The notes under the pieces are model-generated. The model was given only the letters and a program-made list of their open reading frames with translations. It ran no database searches and was not told where the DNA came from. The position numbers and the translations under genes were made by a program. A stretch of DNA of 64,000 nt, taken from the NCBI RefSeq assembly GCF_018205975.1, contig NZ_CP073577.1:62001-126000 (forward strand), given 5' to 3'. This document shows positions 26,045-34,587 of the stretch, in pieces. Source of the stretch: Erythrobacter sp. JK5 (lineage in GTDB: Bacteria > Pseudomonadota > Alphaproteobacteria > Sphingomonadales > Sphingomonadaceae). Numbering within the stretch: the stretch's first letter is position 1; the number at the start of each line of letters is the position of its first letter.

Positions 26045-27232
26045 CTATTCGACCTCTCCCTTGTCCCGGGAGTCGCCGGGCAGATTGATATTGCTGAACG
26101 TGACCGTGCCGGTGCGCAGACCTTCGCGCTCCATATACTCGAATTTCTGCTGCCGCTGCGCCAGCAGCGCCGAGACCCCGCGGCCAAGCTGCCCGTTGGA
26201 GAACCACGCATTGGCGCGCGCTCCGCCCGACAGGTCGGCGATGTCATGTTCGTAAACGCTCGCATCGACCCGGTCGGTCCGGTCGAGAATTTCGGCTACG
26301 TCCTGATTGGCGTAGTCGCCGATATGGCTGCGAAGGTCGCGCTCGAAATCGCCGAAGTAGAACGGCGCCGCTTCGGCAAACACGGTCGAAACCTGCATCG
26401 TCCCGCCATATTTCTGCACGCCGCGCAGCGAATTCACGAATTCGCGCGCGCTGCGATCGAGCAGGTTCGAGATTTCAGCGGCCTGGAACGCCTTGCGCTG
26501 CAACGCAGGGCCGCCGATTTCGCCGCGCCAGAAGCCGTAAATCACCTTTGGATTGCGCCAGTTGGGATAAACTATCCGCGTGCGAATGTCCCTGGGGCTC
26601 AACGCGATGCCGCGCACGGTGATGAATTTCGCCTCGTCCAGCGGTACGCCGTCGAGCAGGATTTCGCGCGGCTGGCGGATCGGCCATGCGCGCGCGATCT
26701 GTTCGACCATCGCGACATTGTGCAGGTTCATCCAGTAGGCGAGCTGTTCGTTGCGTGGCAGCGACTGGATGTCGAGAGTGTCGGCTACGCTTTCGAGATC
26801 GCGGCGATACTCGGTGAAACTCGCCTTTACCTCGTCGTTCATGAATGTGAAACCGACCAGCGACCCTTCGAGGCGATAGCGCGAATTGTGCCCGAACCGC
26901 CGCCGGGTACCAAGCGCGTTGTCGAACTCCTGCGGCTTCTTGCGCAAGGATGGGCCCATCGAGACCACGAGATAACTGAGCGCTTCGCTCCAGATCGAAT
27001 AATCGATCGTATGGTCGATGGGATTGCGGCCCGGAGCGAACATCGCGAGCGGTTCGGTGCTGTTGGCCAGGGTGTCCTGCGACGATGGTTCCGAGTTCGG
27101 CGCTTGTGTGGACGGAGCAAGCAGCCCGCTCTGAACTGCGGAATCACGGGCCCCTGCCGGACCGGTCACCAGAGCAATTGCGGCGGCAATTCCTGAAGCC
27201 CTGACCATGCAGGCGCGCAGCTGTACGTGCAT
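26045..27232 (-). CDS. DUF547 domain protein, exported
   Basis: A 395-residue protein with a signal peptide (hydrophobic stretch at about residues 12-25). The DUF547 domain includes NEQLAYWMNLHNVAMVEQI, GIALSPRDIRTRIVYPNW and VIYGFWRGEIGGPALQ. The start at 27232 follows GGAG; the frame upstream to 27313 is unlike the family. It is a paralogue of the gene at 27379-28518, from which it is separated by 146 bases. The two are similar from residue about 85 to the end, including the closing TGTVTFSNINLP. Function is unknown. Confidence 0.85.
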   Translation of the reverse strand: MHVQLRACMVRASGIAAAIALVTGPAGARDSAVQSGLLAPSTQAPNSEPSSQDTLANSTEPLAMFAPGRNPIDHTIDYSIWSEALSYLVVSMGPSLRKKPQEFDNALGTRRRFGHNSRYRLEGSLVGFTFMNDEVKASFTEYRRDLESVADTLDIQSLPRNEQLAYWMNLHNVAMVEQIARAWPIRQPREILLDGVPLDEAKFITVRGIALSPRDIRTRIVYPNWRNPKVIYGFWRGEIGGPALQRKAFQAAEISNLLDRSAREFVNSLRGVQKYGGTMQVSTVFAEAAPFYFGDFERDLRSHIGDYANQDVAEILDRTDRVDASVYEHDIADLSGGARANAWFSNGQLGRGVSALLAQRQQKFEYMEREGLRTGTVTFSNINLPGDSRDKGEVE

Positions 27233-27378
27233 TCGATATCTCCACCGACCGATAAGCCCTTGTCGCGCAAGGATTGTGTCGGGGCAAGTTGTAACATCAG
27301 ATGAACGCCACATGAAAAGCGGGCCGCCGACTCGTGGTCGGCAGCCCGCACCAGGTTTCAGTCGTCGAAGGCGCCGGT

Positions 27379-28518
27379 CTATTCGACCTGGCCGTCATTT
27401 TCGCCTTCGTCGGGCAGTTTGATGTTGCTGAAGGTCACAGTCCCGGTCCGCCCTTCGCGGATGATCTTCCTGAACTTTTCTTCGCGCTGGGCCAGCAGCC
27501 GGGCCATGCTCTGCGGAATACGGAAGCTGGCCGAAACGCCTTCCGCGGACTGGATGTTCTGGTAGGTCGGCTCGCGCAAACCGCCCGCCAGATCGGCGAT
27601 GTCGTATTCGCTGATCGAAGCGCGGGTCGCGGTTGTGGCGGCGAGAATCCCCCGTACTTCCTCTTCAGCGAACTCGGCGAGATGCGCGCGCACGTCAGCT
27701 TCGAAATTCGGGAAGAAAAAAGGTGCGGACTCCTGGTAGATGGTCGACACCTCGAGAGTGTCGCCAGCCTTTTCGGTTCCACGCAGGGAGTTGACGAACT
27801 CGCGCGCCCCGCGATCGAGCAGCCGCACAACGTTTTCGGCGTTGAAGGCTTCGCGCTGGATCGACGGGCCGCCGATGTCGCCGCGCCAGAAGCCGTAGAT
27901 GACCTTGGGGTTCTTCCAGTGGGTGTAGACGATCTTCTCGCGGATATCGCGCGGGCTCAACGCGATCCCTTCGACCGTGATGAACTTGGCGTCATCGAGC
28001 GGCACGCCATCGACCATGATCTCGCGCGGCTGGCGCACCGGCCATGCATTGGCGATCTGTTCGACCATCGCGACATTGTGCAGGTTTATCCAGTAGGCCA
28101 GCTGCTCATTGCGCGACAGCGCCTGGATGTCGATCTGGCTCGCGGTGGATTCGAGATCCTTGCGGTACTCGGTGAAACTCGAGCGGATTTCCGGGTTGAG
28201 GAACGAGAACATCACCCGCGAACCTTCGAGCCGGTAGCGCGAAACGTGCCCGTACTGACGCCGCGTGCCGTAGCTCGGATCGGGGCGGCCCGCACTTTCG
28301 CGCAATGACGGGCCCATCGATACCACCAGGTTCTTCATCGCCTCGTCCCAGATCGAGTAGTCGACCGTGTCGTTGTTGGGATTGGCGCTGGGGGTGAAGG
28401 TTGCGAATTGCGGGTCCACCGCAGCCTCGGCGATCGCGGGCGTAGCCATCGCGAGCGTGCTGGCGCCGAGGATCGCGGCAAGCTTGGGGAGTGTCGAACG
28501 CGGGAGAAGTGTCGTCAT
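27379..28518 (-). CDS. DUF547 domain protein, exported (tandem paralogue)
   Basis: A 379-residue protein with a signal peptide ending near AIAEA. It shares with its downstream neighbour the core NEQLAYWINLHNVAMVEQI, SPRDIREKIVYTHW and VIYGFWRGDIGGPSIQ, and ends TGTVTFSNIKLP. The tandem arrangement points to a local duplication. AGGAAGG lies 9 bases before the ATG at 28518. DUF547 proteins are often envelope proteins of unknown role; no catalytic residues can be named. Confidence 0.86.
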   Translation of the reverse strand: MTTLLPRSTLPKLAAILGASTLAMATPAIAEAAVDPQFATFTPSANPNNDTVDYSIWDEAMKNLVVSMGPSLRESAGRPDPSYGTRRQYGHVSRYRLEGSRVMFSFLNPEIRSSFTEYRKDLESTASQIDIQALSRNEQLAYWINLHNVAMVEQIANAWPVRQPREIMVDGVPLDDAKFITVEGIALSPRDIREKIVYTHWKNPKVIYGFWRGDIGGPSIQREAFNAENVVRLLDRGAREFVNSLRGTEKAGDTLEVSTIYQESAPFFFPNFEADVRAHLAEFAEEEVRGILAATTATRASISEYDIADLAGGLREPTYQNIQSAEGVSASFRIPQSMARLLAQREEKFRKIIREGRTGTVTFSNIKLPDEGENDGQVE

Positions 28519-28735
28519 CGCGGGGGGCCTTCCTGATCGTGCGGGCCCTTCTTGCCGGGGCCATCGCGGCGGGTGAACGGTCAAAAGGTGCAGGGCGCGA
28601 TCGGCGCAATCGGGGGTATGCCGACCTGCGCCCTGTGGAATAGTCTATAGCTCACAACATAATACGCGTGTCGCCGCCAATCGGTTGCAGTGTGTTATTC
28701 ATCGAATACACTTGCTTCTTGCCGACGCCCTGAGG

Positions 28736-28811
28736 CGCCGGGCGGCGGACGTCCGTCCGCCCTGGCTACGCGGCATGAGCCACGACGCACCTTCAGGGCG
28801 CATCAGCGAGG
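28736..28811 (+). repeat. Dispersed repeat R4, copy c (divergent)
   Basis: It shares the end ACCTTCAGG-GCGCAT-AGCGAGGA and a GC-rich front with the copies at 14511 and 35669. The similarity is clear only in the last 30 bases. Confidence 0.45.
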
Positions 28812-28815
28812 ACAT

Positions 28816-28835
28816 CGCAGCCCCGACGGGCTGCG
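28816..28835 (-). terminator. Hairpin after infC
   Basis: GCAGCCC and GGGCTGC (28817-28834) form a tight stem about 15 bases behind the infC stop on the minus strand. No U run follows. Confidence 0.4.
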
Positions 28836-28849
28836 TAACACAGCGATTC

Positions 28850-29392
28850 CTATTTCGGAGCGAGCACCATCAGCATCTGGCGGCCTTCGAGCCGCGGGAA
28901 GGCTTCGACCTTGGCGATCTCCTGCACGTCGTCCTGCACCCGCTTGAGCAAGTCCATGCCGAGATGCTGGTGCGCCATTTCGCGCCCGCGAAAACGCAGG
29001 GTGACCTTTACCTTGTCGCCGTTCTCGATGAACTTGTTCACGTTCCGCATCTTCACGTCGTAATCGTGCGTGTCGATGTTGGGACGCATCTTCACCTCCT
29101 TGATGTCCTGCGTCTTCTGCGTCTTGCGCGCCGCATTGGCCTTTTTCTGGGCTTCGTAGCGGTATTTGCCGACATCGAGGAACTTGCACACCGGCGGGTC
29201 CGCATTGGGGGACACTTCGACGAGGTTCAGGCCCTTTTCGTTGGCCTGCTCCATCGCTTCGCGGGTGAACATCACGCCAAGGTTTTCGCCTTCGTCGTCG
29301 ATGACGCGGACCTTGGGGACCTGAATGAAATTGTCGTAGCGAGGGCCGCTTTTAACGGGCGGGGCCATCGAACGCCTAGGTGGACGGGCTAT
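28850..29392 (-). CDS. infC: Translation initiation factor IF-3 (apparent ATA start)
   Basis: A 180-residue IF-3. The N-terminal domain carries [20 protein letters not shown] and [17 protein letters not shown], and the C-terminal domain ends with [12 protein letters not shown]. The start is taken as ATA at 29392, since AGGAGA lies six to seven bases before it and the length then equals that of the E. coli protein. An ATG eight codons downstream has only a weak site, and an ATG 14 codons upstream is unlike the family. Rare starts such as AUU or AUA in infC are known to allow IF-3 to control its own synthesis. The function is certain and the start is probable. Confidence 0.95.
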   Translation of the reverse strand: MARPPRRSMAPPVKSGPRYDNFIQVPKVRVIDDEGENLGVMFTREAMEQANEKGLNLVEVSPNADPPVCKFLDVGKYRYEAQKKANAARKTQKTQDIKEVKMRPNIDTHDYDVKMRNVNKFIENGDKVKVTLRFRGREMAHQHLGMDLLKRVQDDVQEIAKVEAFPRLEGRQMLMVLAPK

Positions 29393-29468
29393 GTGTGTTC
29401 TCCTGTTGCTGCCTGAATCTTGAGTGACGCCCATGTAGGAGCAAATCTGCGGGAATTCTAGCGGAGTC

Positions 29469-30176
29469 TCATGCTGCTTCGCGCCACAGGGGAAAGCTCA
29501 CCAGTTTGCCTTTGGCCGGCAGTACCGCGTCGATCGAATTTGCCGGCTGCAGCGCCCTGAGGATTTCGGGTGCGCCAGCATCCATCCCGCCGGTATAGGC
29601 CCCGAAGGCGGGCAGGATCATGCGGTCCGCGCCGTACGTGGAGCGGCTCACCACGCCGCATGGCCGCGCAATATGGCGGTCGCGCACTTTTACGCGCATC
29701 TTGGGGTGATAGTGGCCAGACAATTCGGGTCGCGTCTCCCCCCGCTTCGCCTCATGCCGCAGCATGATGCCGGACAGCTCCAGCTCCTCCACCAGCGTCG
29801 CCCCGAAGGCGCGGTGCATTTCGCCGTCATGATTGCCGGTGATCCACACCCAGTCGAGCGCGCGGGTCAGCACGTCGAGCATTCCGGCGGCATAGGGATC
29901 GAGTCTGCTCGCGCCCGCATCGTCGTGGAAATTGTCGCCCAGCGTGATCACCCGCCGCGCGCCGGTGGCCTTCACTGCATCGGCCAGCCGCTCCAGCGTT
30001 TCGCGGCTGTCGTAGGGCGGCAGCATCTGACCCGTCTGCGCATACCAGCTGCCCTTTTCGAGATGCAGGTCGGCGACCAGCAAAGCGCCCTCGCGCGGCC
30101 AGTAGAGCGCATTGCTCCTGAGCAGGACGAGCTCTTCTCCGGCTAATTCCAAGGGTGCGAACGAAACGGGAACCAT
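29469..30176 (-). CDS. pdeM: Metallophosphoesterase PdeM (ligase-associated DNA repair type)
   Basis: A 235-residue calcineurin-like phosphoesterase. The metal ligands appear in order as [24 protein letters not shown] and SGHYHPKM. The pattern fits the PdeM family found with ligase-associated exonuclease, helicase and ligase genes, though none of those lies here. The ATG at 30176 gives the family N-terminus; the much longer frame to 30914 runs antisense through hemF. The gene is divergent from hemF with 45 bases between starts and an inverted repeat in that space. Confidence 0.87.
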   Translation of the reverse strand: MVPVSFAPLELAGEELVLLRSNALYWPREGALLVADLHLEKGSWYAQTGQMLPPYDSRETLERLADAVKATGARRVITLGDNFHDDAGASRLDPYAAGMLDVLTRALDWVWITGNHDGEMHRAFGATLVEELELSGIMLRHEAKRGETRPELSGHYHPKMRVKVRDRHIARPCGVVSRSTYGADRMILPAFGAYTGGMDAGAPEILRALQPANSIDAVLPAKGKLVSFPLWREAA

Positions 30177-30182
30177 GGCTTT

Positions 30183-30214
30183 CACTTGCCGCGCCGGACC
30201 GGCTTTGGCAAGTG
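30183..30214. promoter_or_regulatory. Inverted repeat CACTTGCC-N16-GGCAAGTG between pdeM and hemF
   Basis: Two perfect 8-base arms with a 16-base spacer fill most of the 45 bases between the divergent starts. A protein bound here would affect both genes. It is not an FNR site, which would be TTGAT-N4-ATCAA. Confidence 0.45.
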
Positions 30215-30221
30215 TTCGCGC

Positions 30222-31076
30222 ATGGATTGGGAACCAAAGACACAACGAGCGCGCGAATGGTTCGAGAGCCTGCGCGACCAGATCTGCGCCGCTTTCGAGA
30301 GCATCGAGCGCGAAGCGGGCTCCGATGCAAGCTTCGCCTACACCCCGTGGCAACGCGAAGAGGACGGCAACGATGGTCCCGGCGGCGGGGTGCAGGGCCT
30401 GATGAAGGGCACAGTGTTCGAAAAGGTCGGGGTCAACGTCTCGACCGTGCGCGGCAACTTTCCCAAGGAATTCGCCGCCAGCGTCAACGGAGCCGATCCC
30501 GACAATCCCGGTTTCACTGCAACGGGAATCAGCCTCGTCGCGCATATGGCCAACCCGCATGTGCCCGCCGTGCACATGAACACCCGGTTCCTCACCACCG
30601 GAAAGGCGTGGTTCGGGGGCGGCGCGGATCTCAACCCGCCGATCCCGTACGAGGACGACACCGCGGAATTTCACGCCAGCATGCGCGCCGCCTGCATGGC
30701 GCACAACCCGACCTACTACGAACGCTTCAGCAAGTGGGCGGACGAATATTTCTATCTTCCCCACCGCGAGGTCCATCGCGGGGTGGGGGGAATCTTCTAC
30801 GATCACCTCGAATGCGACGATGACCCCAGCTGGGACCGCAACTTCGCGTTTACGCAGGATGTCGGGAAGGCGTTTCTCGACATCTACCCCAGGCTGGTGA
30901 GAAAGCGAATGCACAGCGATTTCACCGCTGAAGACGAAGCGCAGCAGCTCGAATATCGCGGCCGCTATGCCGAGTTCAACCTGGTCTATGATCGCGGCAC
31001 GATCTTCGGCCTCAAGACCGGCGGCAATATCGACGCGATCCTGATGAGCCTGCCGCCTCGGGCCACGTGGAGTTGA
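30222..31076 (+). CDS. hemF: Oxygen-dependent coproporphyrinogen-III oxidase
   Basis: A 284-residue enzyme of heme synthesis that decarboxylates coproporphyrinogen III with oxygen. Typical segments are GGGVQGLMKGTVFEKVGVN, SLVAHMANPHVPAVHMNTRF, WFGGGADLNPP and LEYRGRYAEFNLVYDRGT. The ATG at 30222 fits the family; a TTG at 30186 would add 12 residues. The divergent palindrome upstream may regulate it. Confidence 0.97.
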   Translation: MDWEPKTQRAREWFESLRDQICAAFESIEREAGSDASFAYTPWQREEDGNDGPGGGVQGLMKGTVFEKVGVNVSTVRGNFPKEFAASVNGADPDNPGFTATGISLVAHMANPHVPAVHMNTRFLTTGKAWFGGGADLNPPIPYEDDTAEFHASMRAACMAHNPTYYERFSKWADEYFYLPHREVHRGVGGIFYDHLECDDDPSWDRNFAFTQDVGKAFLDIYPRLVRKRMHSDFTAEDEAQQLEYRGRYAEFNLVYDRGTIFGLKTGGNIDAILMSLPPRATWS

Positions 31077-31131
31077 CGCGCAGCGCGCTTAGCTCTTGCA
31101 GGCACGAACGGGCGAGCGCACATTGCTGTCA

Positions 31132-33222
31132 ATGCTGCGCCAGTACGAGCTTGTAGAAAAGGTCAAGGAATACGACCCCGACGCCGATGAGGCGGCGCTC
31201 AATCGCGCCTATGTCTATACGGTGCAGAAGCACGGGACGCAGAAGCGCGCCAGCGGCGATCCCTATTTCAGCCATCCGGTCGAAGTCGCCGGGCTGATGA
31301 CCGATCTCCAGCTCGACGTGCAGACCATCATCACCGCACTGCTGCACGACACGGTCGAGGATACGCTGGCAACGATCGAGGATATCGAAGCCAATTTCGG
31401 ATCCGACGTCGCGCGATTGGTCGACGGCGTGACCAAGCTTTCGAAGATCGAGGCCATGCCGGAGAACGAGCGCGCGGCCGAGAACCTGCGCAAGTTCCTG
31501 CTTGCCATGTCCGAGGATATCCGGGTGCTGCTGGTCAAGCTGGCCGACCGGCTGCACAACATGCGCACGCTGCATTTCATCAAGTCGCCCGACAAGCGCC
31601 AGCGGATAGCGCGCGAAACGATGGACATCTACGCGCCGCTCGCCGAGCGCGTCGGCATGTACGAATATATGCGCGAGATGCAGGAACTGGCATTCAGCGA
31701 GCTGGAACCCGAAGCCTATTCGACCATCACCAAGCGGCTCGAACAGCTGCGCGGGCAGGATGGCGGGCAGGTCGATGCGATCGCGCTCAAGATCAAGCAG
31801 GCGCTGGCCGAAGCGGGTCTCATGGTCGAAGTGTCGGGCCGCGAGAAGCACCCCTATTCGATTTGGAAGAAGATGGCCGAGCGGCACGTCAGCTTCGAAC
31901 AGGTCACCGATATCATGGCGTTCCGCGTGCTAACCGACAGCGATGCCGATTGCTACCGTGCAATGGGCGTGCTGCACACCACCTGGCAATTCCTGCCCGG
32001 CCGGTTCAAGGACTATATCTCGACCCCCAAGTCGAACGGTTATCGTTCGCTCCACACATCGCTGATGTACGAGAATTCGATGCGGGTTGAAGTGCAGATC
32101 CGCACCCGCGAAATGCATCGCCGCAACGAATTCGGGCTCGCCGCGCACTGGGCCTACAAGCAGCACGACGAGGCCGATGGCGAAGTCGGCTGGCTGCGCG
32201 ACCTGATCGAAATCGTCGATGCCAGCCACGACGCCGAGGAACTGCTCGAGCACGCCCGGCTGGCAATCTACCAGGACCGCATTTTCGCCTTTACCCCCAA
32301 GGGCGGGCTGTTCCAGCTGCCCAAGGGCGCGACTGCGGTCGATTTCGCCTTCGCGGTGCACACCGATCTCGGGCTGGCTACGGTCGGGGCGAAGATCAAC
32401 GGGCGGCACATGCCGCTGCGCACCCGGCTCGAAAACGGCGACGTGGTCGAGATCATCAAGGGCAGGAACGCCGAGCCGCAGCTGTCATGGCTCGGTTTCG
32501 TCGTTACCGGCAAGGCGCGGGCCGCGATCCGCCGCTCGGTGCGGCTCAAGGAACGCGCCGAGGTCGCCGAAATCGGCTCGAAACTGTTCGACGAAATCGC
32601 CTCCAAGGTTCCGGCGCGGATCGGAAAGAAGGCGATCCGCGTGGCGGTCGAACGGCTCGGTATGGAAGAGCCAGAAGATCTGATGTTCGCGATCGGCGCG
32701 GCCAAGCTGACCGATCGCGAGGTGATGGAAGCGCTGGTGCCGGGCTGTACCGCAGAGTTCGAAGACGATTACGACTGGTCCAAGCGCGAACGCGCGATCT
32801 CGATCCGCGGGCTCACGCCCGATGTCGGCTACACGCTCGCCACTTGCTGCCATCCGGTGCCGGGCGACCGGATCGTCGGGCTGCGACGCAAGCAGGAGCG
32901 GGTGGAGGTGCATGCGATAGACTGCCTCGAACTGGCCAGCGGGATCGATGCCGATTGGCTCGACCTGTCATGGGGTCGGCGCTCGCACGGTGCGGTCGGG
33001 CGGCTCAGCGTGACGCTCTACGACCGGCCGGGGACACTGGCGGAAATGGCGGGTATCTTCGCGCAGAACATCGCCAACGTGACCAGCCTCGAACAGACCC
33101 AGCTCGATCATCCGTTCACCACTTATGAGATCGATGCCGAAGTGCAGGATCTGGCGCACCTTATGCGCATCTTGAGCGCGCTTCGCGCCAGCGACGCGGT
33201 TGCGCAGGCGGAACGGATCTGA
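31132..33222 (+). CDS. rsh: Bifunctional (p)ppGpp synthetase/hydrolase (RSH)
   Basis: A 696-residue enzyme that makes and breaks the alarmone (p)ppGpp. The HD hydrolase domain (about residues 20-200) carries LLHDTVEDT and KLADRLHNMRTL. The synthetase domain (about 235-350) carries FKDYISTPKSNGYRSLHT and EVQIRTREMH. A TGS domain begins near FAFTPKGGLFQLPKGATAVD, a zinc-finger-like CCHP (ATCCHPVPGDRI) follows, and an ACT domain ends the protein. Both activities appear intact. The start at 31132 is preferred over a TTG at 31096. A VOC gene follows after 13 bases. Confidence 0.97.
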   Translation: MLRQYELVEKVKEYDPDADEAALNRAYVYTVQKHGTQKRASGDPYFSHPVEVAGLMTDLQLDVQTIITALLHDTVEDTLATIEDIEANFGSDVARLVDGVTKLSKIEAMPENERAAENLRKFLLAMSEDIRVLLVKLADRLHNMRTLHFIKSPDKRQRIARETMDIYAPLAERVGMYEYMREMQELAFSELEPEAYSTITKRLEQLRGQDGGQVDAIALKIKQALAEAGLMVEVSGREKHPYSIWKKMAERHVSFEQVTDIMAFRVLTDSDADCYRAMGVLHTTWQFLPGRFKDYISTPKSNGYRSLHTSLMYENSMRVEVQIRTREMHRRNEFGLAAHWAYKQHDEADGEVGWLRDLIEIVDASHDAEELLEHARLAIYQDRIFAFTPKGGLFQLPKGATAVDFAFAVHTDLGLATVGAKINGRHMPLRTRLENGDVVEIIKGRNAEPQLSWLGFVVTGKARAAIRRSVRLKERAEVAEIGSKLFDEIASKVPARIGKKAIRVAVERLGMEEPEDLMFAIGAAKLTDREVMEALVPGCTAEFEDDYDWSKRERAISIRGLTPDVGYTLATCCHPVPGDRIVGLRRKQERVEVHAIDCLELASGIDADWLDLSWGRRSHGAVGRLSVTLYDRPGTLAEMAGIFAQNIANVTSLEQTQLDHPFTTYEIDAEVQDLAHLMRILSALRASDAVAQAERI

Positions 33223-33235
33223 AGGGGGGCAGCTG

Positions 33236-33604
33236 ATGGCAATAATCGGGCTCGACCATATCCAGATTGCCATTCCCGAGAATGGCGAGGACAGGGCGCG
33301 GGAATTCTATGGCGACCTGCTCGGCATGCATGAAGCGCCCAAGCCTGCCAACCTTTCACCGACCGGTTGCTGGTTCGAACGCGGATCGGTGAGCCTGCAT
33401 ATCGGCGTCGACCGCGATTTCGTGCCCGCGCGCAAGGCGCATCCCGCCTTGCTGGTCGACGATCTGGAGACCTTGCGAGAGCGGCTGGAGACGGCGGGAC
33501 ACGCAACCCACGACGACAAGCCGGTCGAAGGCTACGCGCGCTTTTTCACCTTCGATCCGTTCGGCAATCGCATCGAACTGATGCAGCGGGTCCCGCCTGC
33601 CTAG
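33236..33604 (+). CDS. VOC superfamily (glyoxalase-like) protein
   Basis: A 122-residue vicinal-oxygen-chelate protein with the paired beta-alpha-beta-beta-beta plan: GLDHIQIAIPENGEDRAREFY at the start and FTFDPFGNRIELMQ at the end. The histidine of LDHI and the glutamate of RIEL would be metal ligands. AAGGGGGGC precedes the ATG. It follows rsh closely. Substrate is unknown. The last four bases overlap the convergent CBS gene. Confidence 0.88.
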   Translation: MAIIGLDHIQIAIPENGEDRAREFYGDLLGMHEAPKPANLSPTGCWFERGSVSLHIGVDRDFVPARKAHPALLVDDLETLRERLETAGHATHDDKPVEGYARFFTFDPFGNRIELMQRVPPA

Positions 33605-34122
33605 CCGCGGGCGAAATAGAGCACCACGATCACGATGATGATCGCATAGGTCAGCCCGCCGAGGATGATCGCGATCGGATTGAACGCCGGGGCCAGCGTC
33701 GCCTGCGCCATCTGGCCCAGCTGGGTCAGCATCTGCGGCCAGGTGTATGCGACGAAATCGCCCTGAGACATAACCGAGACCAGCTTCTTGTTCTCGTCGA
33801 CGATCGGCAGGCGGCGAAAGCGCTCGTTCGACATCATCTGCAGCCACGGCAGGATCTCGTCATCCTTGCTCGCCATGCGCACATCGCTGGTCATGACTTC
33901 GCTGACCGGGGTGGTCTTGGGATCGCGGCCTTCACCGATCACGCGGCGAAAGATATCGCGCTCGGTCATCACGCCCAGCACGTGGTCTTGCGCATCGGTG
34001 ATGAAGATCGAGCCGAAATTCTTCTCCGCCATCTGCGTCACCGCTTCGAATACGGTGGTTTCGGGCGGACAGGTGAGCGGCGGGGCCTTGCTGGCGAATT
34101 CGGTGCGGTCGGCAATTCTCAT
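33601..34122 (-). CDS. CBS-domain pair protein with C-terminal membrane anchor
   Basis: A 173-residue protein with two CBS domains: the first holds GSIFITDAQDHVLGVMTERDI, the second RFRRLPIVDENKKLVSVMSQGD. They are followed by one hydrophobic helix (about residues 150-171) ending in Arg-Gly. CBS pairs bind adenine nucleotides, so this may be a membrane-tethered energy sensor. It lies tail to tail with the VOC gene. Confidence 0.85.
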   Translation of the reverse strand: MRIADRTEFASKAPPLTCPPETTVFEAVTQMAEKNFGSIFITDAQDHVLGVMTERDIFRRVIGEGRDPKTTPVSEVMTSDVRMASKDDEILPWLQMMSNERFRRLPIVDENKKLVSVMSQGDFVAYTWPQMLTQLGQMAQATLAPAFNPIAIILGGLTYAIIIVIVVLYFARG

Positions 34123-34178
34123 GATGCGTATCCTCCCTCGAGTTACTTAGCTTAACGTTTGTGGAGCGCGGTCTGTTC

Positions 34179-34481
34179 CTAAAGCGTCAATGTGACGGTA
34201 ACCCGATCGTCTTCGGCGAGGTCTTCAGCCCGCATGACCTTCTTGCTGACGAGCAGGATCCATTCGGACTGCTTGTCCTGCGGGAAGACCGAGCTCTTCC
34301 ATTCGGTGTCGCCGATCCGTGCGGTGACCTTGACCGATCCAAACCCGCGCTGCTTGCCGAATTCGAGACGATGGAGGCGCGCATGCATGGCCAGCGCCTC
34401 GGCGTCCGAACCTTCGAATTGGACGAGATGATAAGTCCCGCGATCCCCCTGCCAACGGCGCAGGGGGAGGGTGGCGGTCAT
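34179..34481 (-). CDS. DUF1905 domain protein, 100 aa
   Basis: A small protein matching the DUF1905 pattern: a first strand pair with RRWQGDRGTYHLVQF, then RGFGSVKVTARIGDTEWKSS, VFPQDKQSEWILLVSKKV and a final EDDRVTVTLTL. The role is unknown. The start is ATG 34481 or 34493; the latter lies inside the terminal arm of palindromic repeat R1. Frames starting further upstream translate the whole repeat and are unlikely. Confidence 0.8.
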   Translation of the reverse strand: MTATLPLRRWQGDRGTYHLVQFEGSDAEALAMHARLHRLEFGKQRGFGSVKVTARIGDTEWKSSVFPQDKQSEWILLVSKKVMRAEDLAEDDRVTVTLTL

Positions 34482-34487
34482 CTTTTC

Positions 34488-34579
34488 CGTCATTGCGAGG
34501 AGCGAAGCGACGAAGCAATCCAGAGCCAAGCACGAGACGCTCTGGATTGCCGCGGCGACTGCGTCGCCTCGCAATGACG
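34488..34579. repeat. Palindromic repeat R1, copy 3
   Basis: It begins CGTCATTGCGAGGAGCGAAG and ends CGCCTCGCAATGACG, with inner arms AAGCAATCCAGAG and CTCTGGATTGCC. It fills the gap between the DUF1905 gene and the frameshifted peptidylprolyl isomerase. Confidence 0.88.
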
Positions 34580-34587
34580 ATTTCGGG

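Larger units (their letters stand above)
28519..28849. other. Intergenic region between the DUF547 gene and infC
   Basis: No gene is seen in these 331 bases. The part nearest the DUF547 start is AT-rich (28640-28720), contains a rough inverted repeat with TATTC-ATC-GAATA at its centre, and probably holds the promoter for both DUF547 genes. The part near infC holds a divergent copy of repeat R4 (28736-28811) and a hairpin behind infC. Confidence 0.6.

Noticed and set aside
29469-30914. 481-codon frame around pdeM
   Set aside because: The front half is antisense to hemF; metallophosphoesterase similarity begins at 30176.
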